NCBI GenBank assembly: GCA_963713275.1
Contig: CAVQLG010000020.1
Span: 19,463-83,462 of the forward strand
DNA: 64,000 nt
From: CAIWHR01 sp963713275
GTDB lineage: Bacteria; Pseudomonadota; Gammaproteobacteria; Burkholderiales; Casimicrobiaceae
Reading direction: 5' to 3'
Part shown: positions 35,746 through 43,700 of the stretch, piece after piece
Layout of the letters: every line of letters begins with the position of its first letter
How positions within the stretch are numbered: the stretch's first letter is position 1
Made by a program: the position numbers and the translations under genes
The notes under the pieces: generated by a model
Database searches by the model: none
The model's input: the letters and a program-made list of their open reading frames with translations, nothing else
Told to the model about the DNA's origin: nothing

Positions 35746-37461
35746 CTATCGTCCTTGGAAGACGGCGATGCGCGTGGAGCGGTTGAGAGTGCGGCAATCC
35801 TCCAGCGACATGTCCGCGCTGGCCGGACTGGCTTCGTTGCACAGCGGCTTCGACGAGCCGTAGCCGGTGACGCGCAGGCGCTGGCGCGGGATCTCCCACT
35901 GCTTGACCAGGTACTCGGCCACCGCCCGTGCGCGCGCCAGCGAAAGCGGCGTGTTGATCGCGTCCGAGCCCACCGCGTCCGTGTTGCCGGAGAGCTCGAA
36001 GTAGGCATTGCCGTTGTTCTCGATGAACGGCACCATCTCCCGATCGATGACGTGCTGCGCGCGCTTGGAGAGTTCCGACGAGCCGCTGGCGAACGACACC
36101 ATCACCGGCTTGGTGACCGCCGCCGGCGCAGCCATGGCCGTCTGGCGGCCTTGCTCGGTGAACGTCTCGGTCGGCTTCGCCGCGGCGAGCTTGGCCGCCT
36201 CGTCGCGGGCGAGCGACGCCTTGATGAAGCGGTAGTCGAAGCTCTCCTGCGGCGTGATCACCGGGGATTTCGGGTTGGCGAGCGACCCTTCCGCCCGGTA
36301 GATCTGGTCGAAGCGCGCGTAGACGCGCTCGTAGTGGTTCACGCCGCCGACCAGCCCCAGGATGCGGGCGTTGTCGGCGAGGTCCGTCCACACGAGGTTG
36401 CCGAACAGGCCCTTGATGAACGGCTTGCCTTCCTTGGCCGCGAGCTCCTTGAAGAAGGGCTCGGTGGCCACGAGCGCCTCTACGGCGAGGTCCGGCCTCG
36501 CGCGCGAAACGGTCACGCCCTCGAGCCAGCCGTCGACGAACTTCTGGAACACCGCCTCGTTCTCGGGCTTGGCGAGCTCGCGCTGATCGCACGTCATCAA
36601 GTCGTAGATGAGGTTCGTGGCGGTCTTGGTCGAGTAGATCACCCGCGCGCCCTTCGCGTCGCGCAGCGCGAGCGACAGGTCCGGATCCCACAGCACGGCC
36701 GCGTCGACATTGTTGCTGACGAACGCGGCGCGCACGCCGGCGGTGCCCTCCTCCGGCTTGATGAAGATCATCTTGACTTGTTTCTTCTGGCGCGCGGTCA
36801 TCGACGAGTTGTCGATGGCGTCGATCAGCATGCCGTGCGAAGGCGTGTACTGCAGCAGGCCCACGCTCTTGCCGGCGAGGTCCTCGACCTTCTGGACCGA
36901 TGGGTCGCGCACGATCACGGCGTCGGCACCCTGCGTGTTGTCGACGATGACCACCGCCTTGGCGTCGTGACCGCTGTTGCGCAGGTTCGGATGCTCCTGC
37001 GCCCAGAAATCGGACGTGCGCCAGGCGCAATGCGCAGCCTTCGACTCGAACAGCGTGGTCAGCGTCGGAATGTCGTCATTGATGACAAACTCGACGTGCA
37101 CGCCCAGCTTGTCATAGATCGAGCCCGGCTGCGTCTTCAGGCTGTTGCCGTTGGCCACCAGTGCCGGCGCGTAGCCGTGGAAGCTCACGATGCTGACCTT
37201 GAGCGGACTGCCGGCCGCGCCGAGTTTGCCCCCGGCCGCGGCCTTCGGCGCGGCGCTCGTGGGAGCGACCGCGCCGGCCTTCCTCCCGGGATCCCCGGCA
37301 TCGCCGTCCTTGGCGGCGTCCTTGGTCGACGACGTTGGCCTCGTGTCAGCCGCGGGCATCCATCTTTCCTTCAGAAAGACGTTCCAGGCCACCGCGCCAA
37401 TGGCGCCCAGCACGATGATAGCCAGCAGGCCTTTGGTCAGGGGTGTGGTTTGGTATGCCAT
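35746..37461 (-). CDS. Membrane-anchored solute-binding protein fused to an OmpA domain
   Basis: This 571-residue protein has three parts. An N-terminal membrane anchor covers residues 9-27 (TKGLLAIIVLGAIGAVAW). After a proline/lysine/alanine-rich linker comes an NMT1/SsuA-type periplasmic binding domain, residues 90-450 (VSIVSFHGYAPALVANG; GKSVGLLQYTPSHGMLIDAI; VDAAVLWDPDLSLAL). A C-terminal OmpA peptidoglycan-binding domain covers residues 470-571 (YFELSGNTDAVGSDAIN; LSLARARAVAEYL; YGSSKP). The receptor would therefore be tethered to the inner membrane and to peptidoglycan, unlike a normal free binding protein. The adjacent permease and ATPase are its likely partners. Confidence 0.9.
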   Translation of the reverse strand: MAYQTTPLTKGLLAIIVLGAIGAVAWNVFLKERWMPAADTRPTSSTKDAAKDGDAGDPGRKAGAVAPTSAAPKAAAGGKLGAAGSPLKVSIVSFHGYAPALVANGNSLKTQPGSIYDKLGVHVEFVINDDIPTLTTLFESKAAHCAWRTSDFWAQEHPNLRNSGHDAKAVVIVDNTQGADAVIVRDPSVQKVEDLAGKSVGLLQYTPSHGMLIDAIDNSSMTARQKKQVKMIFIKPEEGTAGVRAAFVSNNVDAAVLWDPDLSLALRDAKGARVIYSTKTATNLIYDLMTCDQRELAKPENEAVFQKFVDGWLEGVTVSRARPDLAVEALVATEPFFKELAAKEGKPFIKGLFGNLVWTDLADNARILGLVGGVNHYERVYARFDQIYRAEGSLANPKSPVITPQESFDYRFIKASLARDEAAKLAAAKPTETFTEQGRQTAMAAPAAVTKPVMVSFASGSSELSKRAQHVIDREMVPFIENNGNAYFELSGNTDAVGSDAINTPLSLARARAVAEYLVKQWEIPRQRLRVTGYGSSKPLCNEASPASADMSLEDCRTLNRSTRIAVFQGR

Positions 37462-37548
37462 GGGGTCCCTCGCTTCATGCGCGGACGGGCGCGTGATGAC
37501 GTTGCCGCCGCGCTCTCGCGCGACACGACGATGTGATGGGCGCGGGCG

Positions 37549-38205
37549 TCACGCGCCCGCGGACGGGTTGGGGGCGAACTGCCGGACCAGCGCCTGGAGC
37601 ATGCCGGCGTTTTGCGAAAGCGCGGCGAGCTCGCGCGAAGCCGCGTCGCGCGTGACCTGCAGGGCGGCCTCCATGGCCGCGCACTCCTCGGTGCCGCGCG
37701 CGACCTCGCGGGCAAGCAGCCCCTCGAGTTCTAGGATCTGCCGGCGAATGTCGGCGACCGCGCCCTCCTGCCGCTGCTTGACGCCCTGGATGGACTTGGC
37801 GGTCTCGACTTCGGCCCGTTCGACGCTCGCGCGCAGCGCCCTCGCCTGCGCCTCCAGCGCCTCGACCTTGCTCATCGCGTCGTTCACCGGATCGGCGATC
37901 GACCAGTTGTCGTCGGCCGCATCGATGGCGCGGATCGCCTGCATGCGCGTGCCGTCGTCCATGGCCTTGAGACCGTCGAGGAGCCGCACGAGGCGCTCCG
38001 CCGGATAGGCCGAAGGCGGCACCCCGGCGGCATCATAGATCTGCTGCAGGCTCATGCCGGAGACCGACTCCAGGACAGGCGCCGCCGGCACTTCGACCTG
38101 CGCCACCTCGACTGCCGGAGCGTGGGCCTGCGCGGGAGGCGCGTCTTCGCCGTCCTGCCGACGGATCAACCCCGCACGCTCCAGCACGCTCAGCATGCCC
38201 TTCAT
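37549..38205 (-). CDS. Coiled-coil protein at the head of the PspA/AAA operon
   Basis: This 218-residue soluble protein has an N-terminal variable region, a conserved central block (MSLQQIYDAAGVPPSAYPAE, then RLLDGLKAMDDGTRMQAIRA and AADDNWSIADPVNDA) and a C-terminal coiled coil (residues 110-205). I cannot name the family. The ATG at 38205 is chosen because AGGGGG precedes it and the promoter upstream would start transcription at about 38242. The longer upstream open frame (to 38259) would begin before the transcript. It is the first gene of the operon. Confidence 0.78.
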   Translation of the reverse strand: MKGMLSVLERAGLIRRQDGEDAPPAQAHAPAVEVAQVEVPAAPVLESVSGMSLQQIYDAAGVPPSAYPAERLVRLLDGLKAMDDGTRMQAIRAIDAADDNWSIADPVNDAMSKVEALEAQARALRASVERAEVETAKSIQGVKQRQEGAVADIRRQILELEGLLAREVARGTEECAAMEAALQVTRDAASRELAALSQNAGMLQALVRQFAPNPSAGA

Positions 38206-38248
38206 GTTGCCCCCTGTCTCGCGGTAGAGATCCATGCGGACGCCGCAC

Positions 38249-38278
38249 ATGCTAGCCAAGACGCAACGCTACTGTCAA
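38249..38278 (-). promoter_or_regulatory. Sigma-70-type promoter of the PspA/AAA operon, with palindrome over the -35
   Basis: On the minus strand a perfect TTGACA (38273-38278) is followed after 18 nt by TAGCAT (38249-38254; four of six consensus bases). Transcription would begin near 38242, just upstream of the coiled-coil gene. The -35 lies inside an inverted repeat, CTGTC-6nt-GACAG (38272-38287), which could be an operator. The match to consensus is strong at -35 and moderate at -10. Confidence 0.6.
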
Positions 38279-38358
38279 TCTCGACAGATGCCTTGCGTCA
38301 GTGAAAGGAGCGCACGGCGCCGAACGGCGTCCTGCGGGAGCCGCAGCGCCGGCGCTGC

Positions 38359-38408
38359 GATGCAACCGATGCCACCGATGCAACCGATGCAACCGATGCC
38401 ACCGATGC
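38359..38408. repeat. Tandem 9-bp repeat GATGC(A/C)ACC, five units
   Basis: Five consecutive 9-bp units alternate GATGCAACC and GATGCCACC, followed by a partial unit. They lie in the intergenic space between the caspase-fusion gene stop (38465) and the operon promoter (38278). Such short tandem arrays are prone to slippage. No protein is encoded across it on the coding strand of the neighbours. Confidence 0.85.
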
Positions 38409-38464
38409 GGGCGCGACGGGGGCGGCGCGTCCCGAACGGCGCGCCACGGATCGGACATGGCAGC

Positions 38465-41461
38465 CTACCCTCCCACGCGCGCGCGCAGCGCCGTCACCAG
38501 GGATTCGGCCAGCGCAAGGAGCGCGGCGTCGCCGTCGTCCGCGCCGGCGACGCTCCCGCTGTGGTCCGTCTCCGCGTCGCGCGGCTCGCGGCCGGCGAGC
38601 AGCGGGCGGTCGCGCAGGTTCGCCGGCAGGCGCATGAGCGCCGGATGCTGGCGACCGCGCTTGCCGACCTCCGCGGCAACGGCCTCGCCGAACGACTCGT
38701 TGGTCTCGGCCTGTGCGACCGCCGCGCCAATGAGCGCGATCGCCGCGCGCGTGAAGTCGCCCTGTCCCTGGCTCTCCCACGCATACTCGTGGTCACGGCA
38801 CGCGGCGAAGTGGACGACACCGGGCAGTGACTCCTCGGGTGCCGGCCGCGCACCGGCCGGGAGCGAGCGCCGGAACGCGACGTGCGCGTCCCGCGCGGTG
38901 CGCGACAGCGGCAGATAGCGCACGCGCTCGTCTACCCCGGGCGCCGCCTCGTTCGGCGGCGCGAACCGGCTAATCGTGCCCGCGTGACAGCAGTCCATGA
39001 ACAGCGTGAGCACGACACCGGCCGGCACGCGGGCCGCGATCGTGGCGACATCGTCGTCGAGCAGCAGGCGACCCGCGCCGTAGTCGATCGGCACGAACGC
39101 CTCGTCGTAGCCGTCGTTCTCGTCGGCGTCGAGGTCCTCGACCTGCGTGCCGTGGCCCGAGTACTGGAACACGAGCGAATCGCCCGGCGTCGCCGCGCGG
39201 ATCATCCCCTCCAGCGCCCCGAGGATGCTCCCGCGCGTTGCACCCTCGTCAAACAGGCGCTGCACATCGAAGCCGAGCCGGCCCAACGCCCGGGCCCAGG
39301 CGTTCGCATCGGCCACGCAGCCGGCCAGCGGCCGCTCTGCATAGCGGTCGATGCCGACGCACAGCGCCATGCGCCGGCCACGCGCCGCCGGCGTCGGATA
39401 CGGCGTAGCGGCCAGCCGCGCCCGTGCCGATGCTTCCTCGGGGAAGTCGTCGGTACCTTCCATGCCCGCGTCCGGCACGCCCTTGATCCGCCGAAGCACC
39501 GCGCCGACCGTGAATCGGTCGTCGTCGAACCCGCCGTGCGTCTGCGCTTGGCACAGTGGGTTGGGGGCCTGGTCGGGCAGCCAGGCGTACTGGACCTCGG
39601 CGTGGCTTGCGAGGAACGCGTGCAGCGCAGCGTCGGCGTCGATACTCTCCTGCAGGCCGAGGATCGGCGTGGGCACCTTCGGCTCGCATGTGCGCGACAC
39701 GAGATAGAGCAGCGACTTGAGGTACGGGCCGACCGTGTCGGCGAGTTCCGCCTCCTCGCACATCGTGAACACGTGCAGCGCGCCGAGCTTGCCGCTCGTA
39801 CGCAACGGCTCAAGGCTCGCCCGGAAGCGGTCGACGCGGATCGCCGGCGCCAGAAGAGACAGCGATGCGATCGACACACCGCGCGCCGCCAGCTCGGGCA
39901 GCAGGTGGCCGTGGAAGATAGAGCCCGCGCTGTGGCCAACCGCGTGCACTGACAGCGCGCGCCCGGCGTCGGCGAGTTCGCCGAGCACCGGGACGAGTGC
40001 GTCGACGAACTGCCATGCACCGCCGGGCCAGCCCTCGCCGGTGTCCGGCGCCGAACTCAGGCGCGCGCTTGCCTTGATCGCCGTCCATGTCGGCAGGCCG
40101 ATCGGCCGCACGACCCGCTCGACGACCGCGTCCCACAGGTCGGCCACGCCGCGTGCCCCGCCGATCGCCTGAGTGACTGTCTCGAGAAAGCCCGTCTCCC
40201 ACACGAAGTACACCGGGTAGACGCCGTGTTGCAGCCACCACGCGCGCGTCGCGCGCGCGTACGCGAGCCCGTCCGCCTCCGAGACGAGCCCGCCGTGCGC
40301 CCACAGCATGAGCCGCGGCGATTCGGTCGTGCGGGCGTACCCGCGAACGCCGTCGAGGATCGCGGCGATCGAGCCCGAGTCCATCTCGAACTCGCCGCCG
40401 GTCGACAACCGTCCCTTAGCCAGGTTGACGACGTGCGCGCGCAGCTCCGACCAGCGCATGAGCACGCGGGCGCGCGCATCGCGCACCGCGAATCGATCCG
40501 TGCCGGGCGCTGCGGAGCGCATCGCCACACGCTCGAAGTGACCGACGAGGTCGCCCACCGCCTCGCTCTCAGTCACTGCCTCCGGCGCGGCGAGCGGGTC
40601 GGGCGCGCGCGTTGCGTCCGCCCGCTGCGTAAGGGCACGAAAGAGCTCCGAACTCGACTGCAGCGTCTGCACGGCAAGCGCGCCGGGCGCACCCCGCGGC
40701 CGCGAGTCCGTGAGCGCCGCAACGCGCTGGTCGATGAGGCGGACCAGTTCCGCCTTGTCGATCGATGTTCCGGGGCAGGTCTTCGGCGAGTCCAACTCGT
40801 GGTGGAACTTCACGTCGGCCGAGGTGATCGGCGTGCCGGTTGCCTGCGAGGCGACGATGATCGTCGCGACCGCCTCGATCGCGGCCGCCTTCCGCACGCC
40901 GTCGAACGCGTCCTGTCCGACGTCGAAATCGCCGATCATCTCCAACATGAACGGCCCGCGCCGCGCGGTCCCGTTGTGACCGACGCTGCTCGCCGGCGGT
41001 TCGTTCCAGGAGCGGCCCGTCCACAGGCCGCCGACCGGATCGATGGTCACATGCTGCGCAATGTCCGACCACCGGTTCACTTCCATGTGGACCCGGCGCA
41101 TCGCCTCGAGGGTCGCGATGCCGCGGAAGTCCGCGCAGCGCGGGCGCCACGTGTGATGCAGATGGACTTCGACGATCGCACGGCTCCCCGGATCGGCGGC
41201 GAACGCCTGGAACAGCGCTGCGAACTGCTCCATGGTCAGCCGGCGGATCGGCGCAGGAGCGCCGCGCGCGGCGAGCGGCGAGGACTCGATCGGCGAGGCC
41301 GGGTCGAATGCCGGCAGTGGCGCGCCGGTGTCGACGCTGGCGGCCGACGAGTTCGACCGCTGCGCGGCGGACTCCGCTGGCTTGGCTGCCTTGGCAGCGG
41401 ACTTCCGCGAGGATCGCGCCGCGCCAGCGCCGCGCGGTCCCATTGCGCCGGATCTCGTCAT
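38465..41461 (-). CDS. Amidase-like, alpha/beta-hydrolase-like and caspase triple-domain protein
   Basis: This is a 998-residue fusion. Residues 90-245 resemble an N-acetylmuramoyl-L-alanine amidase/PGRP domain with probable zinc ligands H102/H103 (VHLHHTW), H221 (KFHHEL) and C229 (TCPG). Residues 380-620 look like an alpha/beta-hydrolase region with the nucleophile-type motif GHSAGS (S511). Residues 697-960 form a caspase/metacaspase domain (peptidase C14) with H770 (YSGHGTQ) and C825 (FMDCCHAG). No signal peptide is visible, and the N-terminus is alanine/lysine-rich. The start at 41461 follows AGGAG. It lies upstream of the PspA/AAA operon on the same strand. A stress- or damage-triggered protease is plausible but unproven. 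Confidence 0.88.
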   Translation of the reverse strand: MTRSGAMGPRGAGAARSSRKSAAKAAKPAESAAQRSNSSAASVDTGAPLPAFDPASPIESSPLAARGAPAPIRRLTMEQFAALFQAFAADPGSRAIVEVHLHHTWRPRCADFRGIATLEAMRRVHMEVNRWSDIAQHVTIDPVGGLWTGRSWNEPPASSVGHNGTARRGPFMLEMIGDFDVGQDAFDGVRKAAAIEAVATIIVASQATGTPITSADVKFHHELDSPKTCPGTSIDKAELVRLIDQRVAALTDSRPRGAPGALAVQTLQSSSELFRALTQRADATRAPDPLAAPEAVTESEAVGDLVGHFERVAMRSAAPGTDRFAVRDARARVLMRWSELRAHVVNLAKGRLSTGGEFEMDSGSIAAILDGVRGYARTTESPRLMLWAHGGLVSEADGLAYARATRAWWLQHGVYPVYFVWETGFLETVTQAIGGARGVADLWDAVVERVVRPIGLPTWTAIKASARLSSAPDTGEGWPGGAWQFVDALVPVLGELADAGRALSVHAVGHSAGSIFHGHLLPELAARGVSIASLSLLAPAIRVDRFRASLEPLRTSGKLGALHVFTMCEEAELADTVGPYLKSLLYLVSRTCEPKVPTPILGLQESIDADAALHAFLASHAEVQYAWLPDQAPNPLCQAQTHGGFDDDRFTVGAVLRRIKGVPDAGMEGTDDFPEEASARARLAATPYPTPAARGRRMALCVGIDRYAERPLAGCVADANAWARALGRLGFDVQRLFDEGATRGSILGALEGMIRAATPGDSLVFQYSGHGTQVEDLDADENDGYDEAFVPIDYGAGRLLLDDDVATIAARVPAGVVLTLFMDCCHAGTISRFAPPNEAAPGVDERVRYLPLSRTARDAHVAFRRSLPAGARPAPEESLPGVVHFAACRDHEYAWESQGQGDFTRAAIALIGAAVAQAETNESFGEAVAAEVGKRGRQHPALMRLPANLRDRPLLAGREPRDAETDHSGSVAGADDGDAALLALAESLVTALRARVGG

Positions 41462-41647
41462 CGTTTCTCCTGGAAGTGCGTTCGTTCGCTACCCATTGAA
41501 CGCCACACAGTTTACCGCCGGGCCCGCGGCCAAGGTGACCCGAAGGTGAATACCCGCGCGCCGTCGTCGTCGACGCGTCGGCACGCCCCGCGGGCCGACC
41601 TCGAGCCGGCGCTGCGCAAGGGGGCGACTGCGCCGTCCGACGCCGCG

Positions 41648-43039
41648 TCAGCCGCGCCGCTTCAGCGCGTAACCGGCGGCGCCGTCCTCGATGTCCCAGC
41701 CCTGCGCCTGGATCAGCGCGCGCAGGCGATCGGACTCGGACCACTGCCTCGCCTTGCGCGCGGCAAGCCTTTGCTCGGCGAGCGCTTCGATCTCCGGCGG
41801 CACGACCTCCTGGCGCGGGGTCCACGCGGCGAGTCGCAGGCCGAACACCCGGTCGAAGCGCAGCAGGCTCGCGCGCCGCACGCCTGCCGGAAGGTCGCCG
41901 CGCAACGTCTCCCAGGCGAGGGCCAGCGCGCGCGGCAAGTTGAGATCGTCGTTGATCTCGGCGGTGAAGCGCTCCACGAGTGCCGCGTCCGGCTCGCCCT
42001 CCGCCGCTTCGCGCAGCGCGTGCACGCCGCTGCGCATCCGGTCGAGCCCGGTCGCGGCGGCGTCGAGCGCGGCGAAGGTGAAGTTGAGCTGGCTGCGGTA
42101 GTGCGCGGTGAGGCACAGGTAGCGGTACGCGAGCGGATCGTAGCCCCGGGCGATGAGCGCGCCCAGCCGCAGGAACTCGCCGGCGGACTTCGCCATCTTG
42201 GCGTCGTTCTGCAGCAGGAAGTAGCCGTGCATCCAGAAATTGGCGAGCCGCGTGCCGCAGCGCGCCTCGGTCTGCGCGATCTCGTTGGTGTGATGGACCG
42301 GAATGTGGTCCTCGCCGCCGCAATGGATGTCGAACAGGTCGCCGAGGTACCTCTGCGCCATCGCCGAGCACTCGATGTGCCAACCCGGGAAGCCGCGGCC
42401 CCAGGGGCTGTCCCATTCCATCTGCCGGTGCTCGCCGGGGGTCGAGAACTTCCACAGCGCGAAGTCCGTCGGATGCCGCTTCTCGCCCAGGTCGACGCGC
42501 TTGCCGGCCTCGAGTCCCTTGACGTCGAGACGCGCGAGATGGCCGTAGTGCGGCTGCCGGCTGGTGTCGAAGTACACGCCGTCGGAGGTGCGGTAGGCGA
42601 AGCCGTTCTTCTCGATGTCGGCGATGAAGGCGATCTGCTCGGCAATATGGTCGGTGGCCTTGCACAGCACCGTCGGCCGGTCGATGTTCAGCAGGTCGAG
42701 GTCGGCCAGAAAGGCATCGGTGTAGATGGCCGCGATCTCCCACGCCGTCTTGCCGGTGCGCCGCGCGCCCTTCTCCATCTTGTCCTCGCCCGTGTCGGCG
42801 TCGGAGGTGAGGTGGCCGACGTCGGTGATGTTCATCACGTGGCGGACGGCGTACCCGTTCCAGACCAGCACGCGCTTCAACACGTCCTCGAACAGGAACG
42901 TCCGGTAGTTGCCGACGTGCTGGTAGTCGTACACGGTCGGCCCGCAGGTGTAGACGCCGACCTCCCCGTCCCGGTGCAGCGGCTCGAACGGGCGCAGGCT
43001 GCGCGTGTAGTTGTCGTAGAACTGCAGCGGGTCGGGCAT
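41648..43039 (-). CDS. cysS: Cysteinyl-tRNA synthetase, atypical type
   Basis: This class I aminoacyl-tRNA synthetase charges tRNA-Cys. It is 463 residues. The HIGH-type motif is HVGN in GPTVYDYQHVGNYRTF, the KMSKS loop is KMAKS, and zinc ligands are in TCGPTVY, WHIECSAM and HCGGEDH. The N-terminus (GPTVYDYQHVGN, NITDVGHLTSDAD) is unlike the usual proteobacterial enzyme (CGMTVYDYCHLGH) and resembles the type seen in other phyla. It may therefore be horizontally acquired or a second copy. GAGG precedes the start, directly after a terminator (see attenuator). Confidence 0.94.
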   Translation of the reverse strand: MPDPLQFYDNYTRSLRPFEPLHRDGEVGVYTCGPTVYDYQHVGNYRTFLFEDVLKRVLVWNGYAVRHVMNITDVGHLTSDADTGEDKMEKGARRTGKTAWEIAAIYTDAFLADLDLLNIDRPTVLCKATDHIAEQIAFIADIEKNGFAYRTSDGVYFDTSRQPHYGHLARLDVKGLEAGKRVDLGEKRHPTDFALWKFSTPGEHRQMEWDSPWGRGFPGWHIECSAMAQRYLGDLFDIHCGGEDHIPVHHTNEIAQTEARCGTRLANFWMHGYFLLQNDAKMAKSAGEFLRLGALIARGYDPLAYRYLCLTAHYRSQLNFTFAALDAAATGLDRMRSGVHALREAAEGEPDAALVERFTAEINDDLNLPRALALAWETLRGDLPAGVRRASLLRFDRVFGLRLAAWTPRQEVVPPEIEALAEQRLAARKARQWSESDRLRALIQAQGWDIEDGAAGYALKRRG

Positions 43040-43053
43040 CGGCGTCGCGCCTC

Positions 43054-43082
43054 AAAAAAAAACCGCCAGCGTCTGCCGGCGG
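43054..43082 (-). terminator. Rho-independent terminator in the cysS leader (candidate attenuator)
   Basis: On the minus strand an 8-bp hairpin (CCGCCGGC and GCTGGCGG with loop AGAC, one G-U pair) is followed by nine T residues (43062-43054). The cysS GAGG ribosome-binding site begins immediately after the T tract and the ATG lies 14 nt beyond. Any promoter for cysS must therefore be upstream of it, so transcription must read through this terminator. Confidence 0.8.
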
Positions 43083-43101
43083 CCGGGTCACGCGTGCCGC
43101 G

Positions 43102-43170
43102 TCAGTGACGGGCGTTCGCGCGTCGCCGCCGCGGGGAACCACGACAGCGGTCGGCAAGCGATGCGTGCAT
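43102..43170 (-). CDS. Candidate 22-codon leader peptide of cysS, possibly leaderless
   Basis: A short open frame on the cysS strand encodes MHASLADRCRGSPRRRR followed by ANARH and a stop, ending about 20 nt before the terminator stem. Codon 9 is a cysteine codon (TGT). The -10 hexamer upstream ends 6 nt before its ATG, so the transcript may start on the ATG itself. A CGGCGGC segment inside it is complementary to GCCGCCG at the 5' arm of the terminator, so an alternative antiterminator pairing exists. No Shine-Dalgarno is visible. This is inference from position and pairing. Confidence 0.35.
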   Translation of the reverse strand: MHASLADRCRGSPRRRRANARH

Positions 43171-43176
43171 GGCGCC

Positions 43177-43205
43177 ATCGTAGCGAAAGGCCGATTCCCG
43201 GGCAA
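43177..43205 (-). promoter_or_regulatory. Candidate promoter of cysS and its leader
   Basis: On the minus strand TTGCCC (43200-43205) is followed by exactly 17 nt and TACGAT (43177-43182). Each hexamer matches four of six consensus bases. The predicted start (43170) coincides with the ATG of the candidate leader peptide. It is the only reasonable promoter I can see between the terminator and the MITE. Confidence 0.4.
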
Positions 43206-43700
43206 GTGCCGGTCCCTGCGAGTCCCGGTCTATGCCACTGCCGGTCCGCGCGACCGGACGCGACCACTCTCGCCGCCGGCCCGACCGGGGCGCCGCCGCG
43301 ATTCAGCCGGCCGACGCCGGGGCGTCGAGCGGGCGCGCCATCACGAAGTCGTCCATCACGTTGGATTCCAGTCCTGGCGCGGGTTTGCGGCCCGTTGGGT
43401 TGCATCTCGAAATGCAGTTCGCGGGATGCCAACGGAAAGCCCCGCCAACTGCGGCGGGTCCGGGGTGCGGCGGCGGCGGCGTCAGGCAGCGGAGATTTCT
43501 GCGCCGGGCTGCTCGGAATCGTCCGCCGGGGCGATCGTGGCGCGTGGGCTTCGCAGTGCCCGCTTGCCCCAGACACATCAAGCCTCCGATCCCGTTCTTG
43601 TTCATCGCCCCCGCAGTTTCGGATCGAGCTTCCTTCAGACGCAGCCTGGCCGCAACGCCCTTGCCGTGCTCCTCGCCTTCGGCTCTGCGAAAGCCTGGGC
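43206..43700. other. Interval upstream of cysS without a supported gene
   Basis: Overlapping open frames exist on both strands. Their translations are low in complexity, lack motifs and lack ribosome-binding sites, so I do not call a gene. No tRNA fold is seen. It separates the cysS leader from the MITE. Confidence 0.5.

Noticed and set aside
38359..38408. Repeat array considered as CRISPR
   Set aside because: Units are 9 bp and contiguous, without spacers.
40226..43108. 960-codon plus-strand open frame across the caspase-fusion gene and cysS
   Set aside because: Antisense to two well-supported genes; composition is arginine-rich and repetitive as expected for a GC-rich shadow.
40569..43205. 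878-codon minus-strand open frame in another frame of cysS and the caspase-fusion gene
   Set aside because: Same strand but out of frame with both supported genes; its only meaningful part is the cysS leader region.
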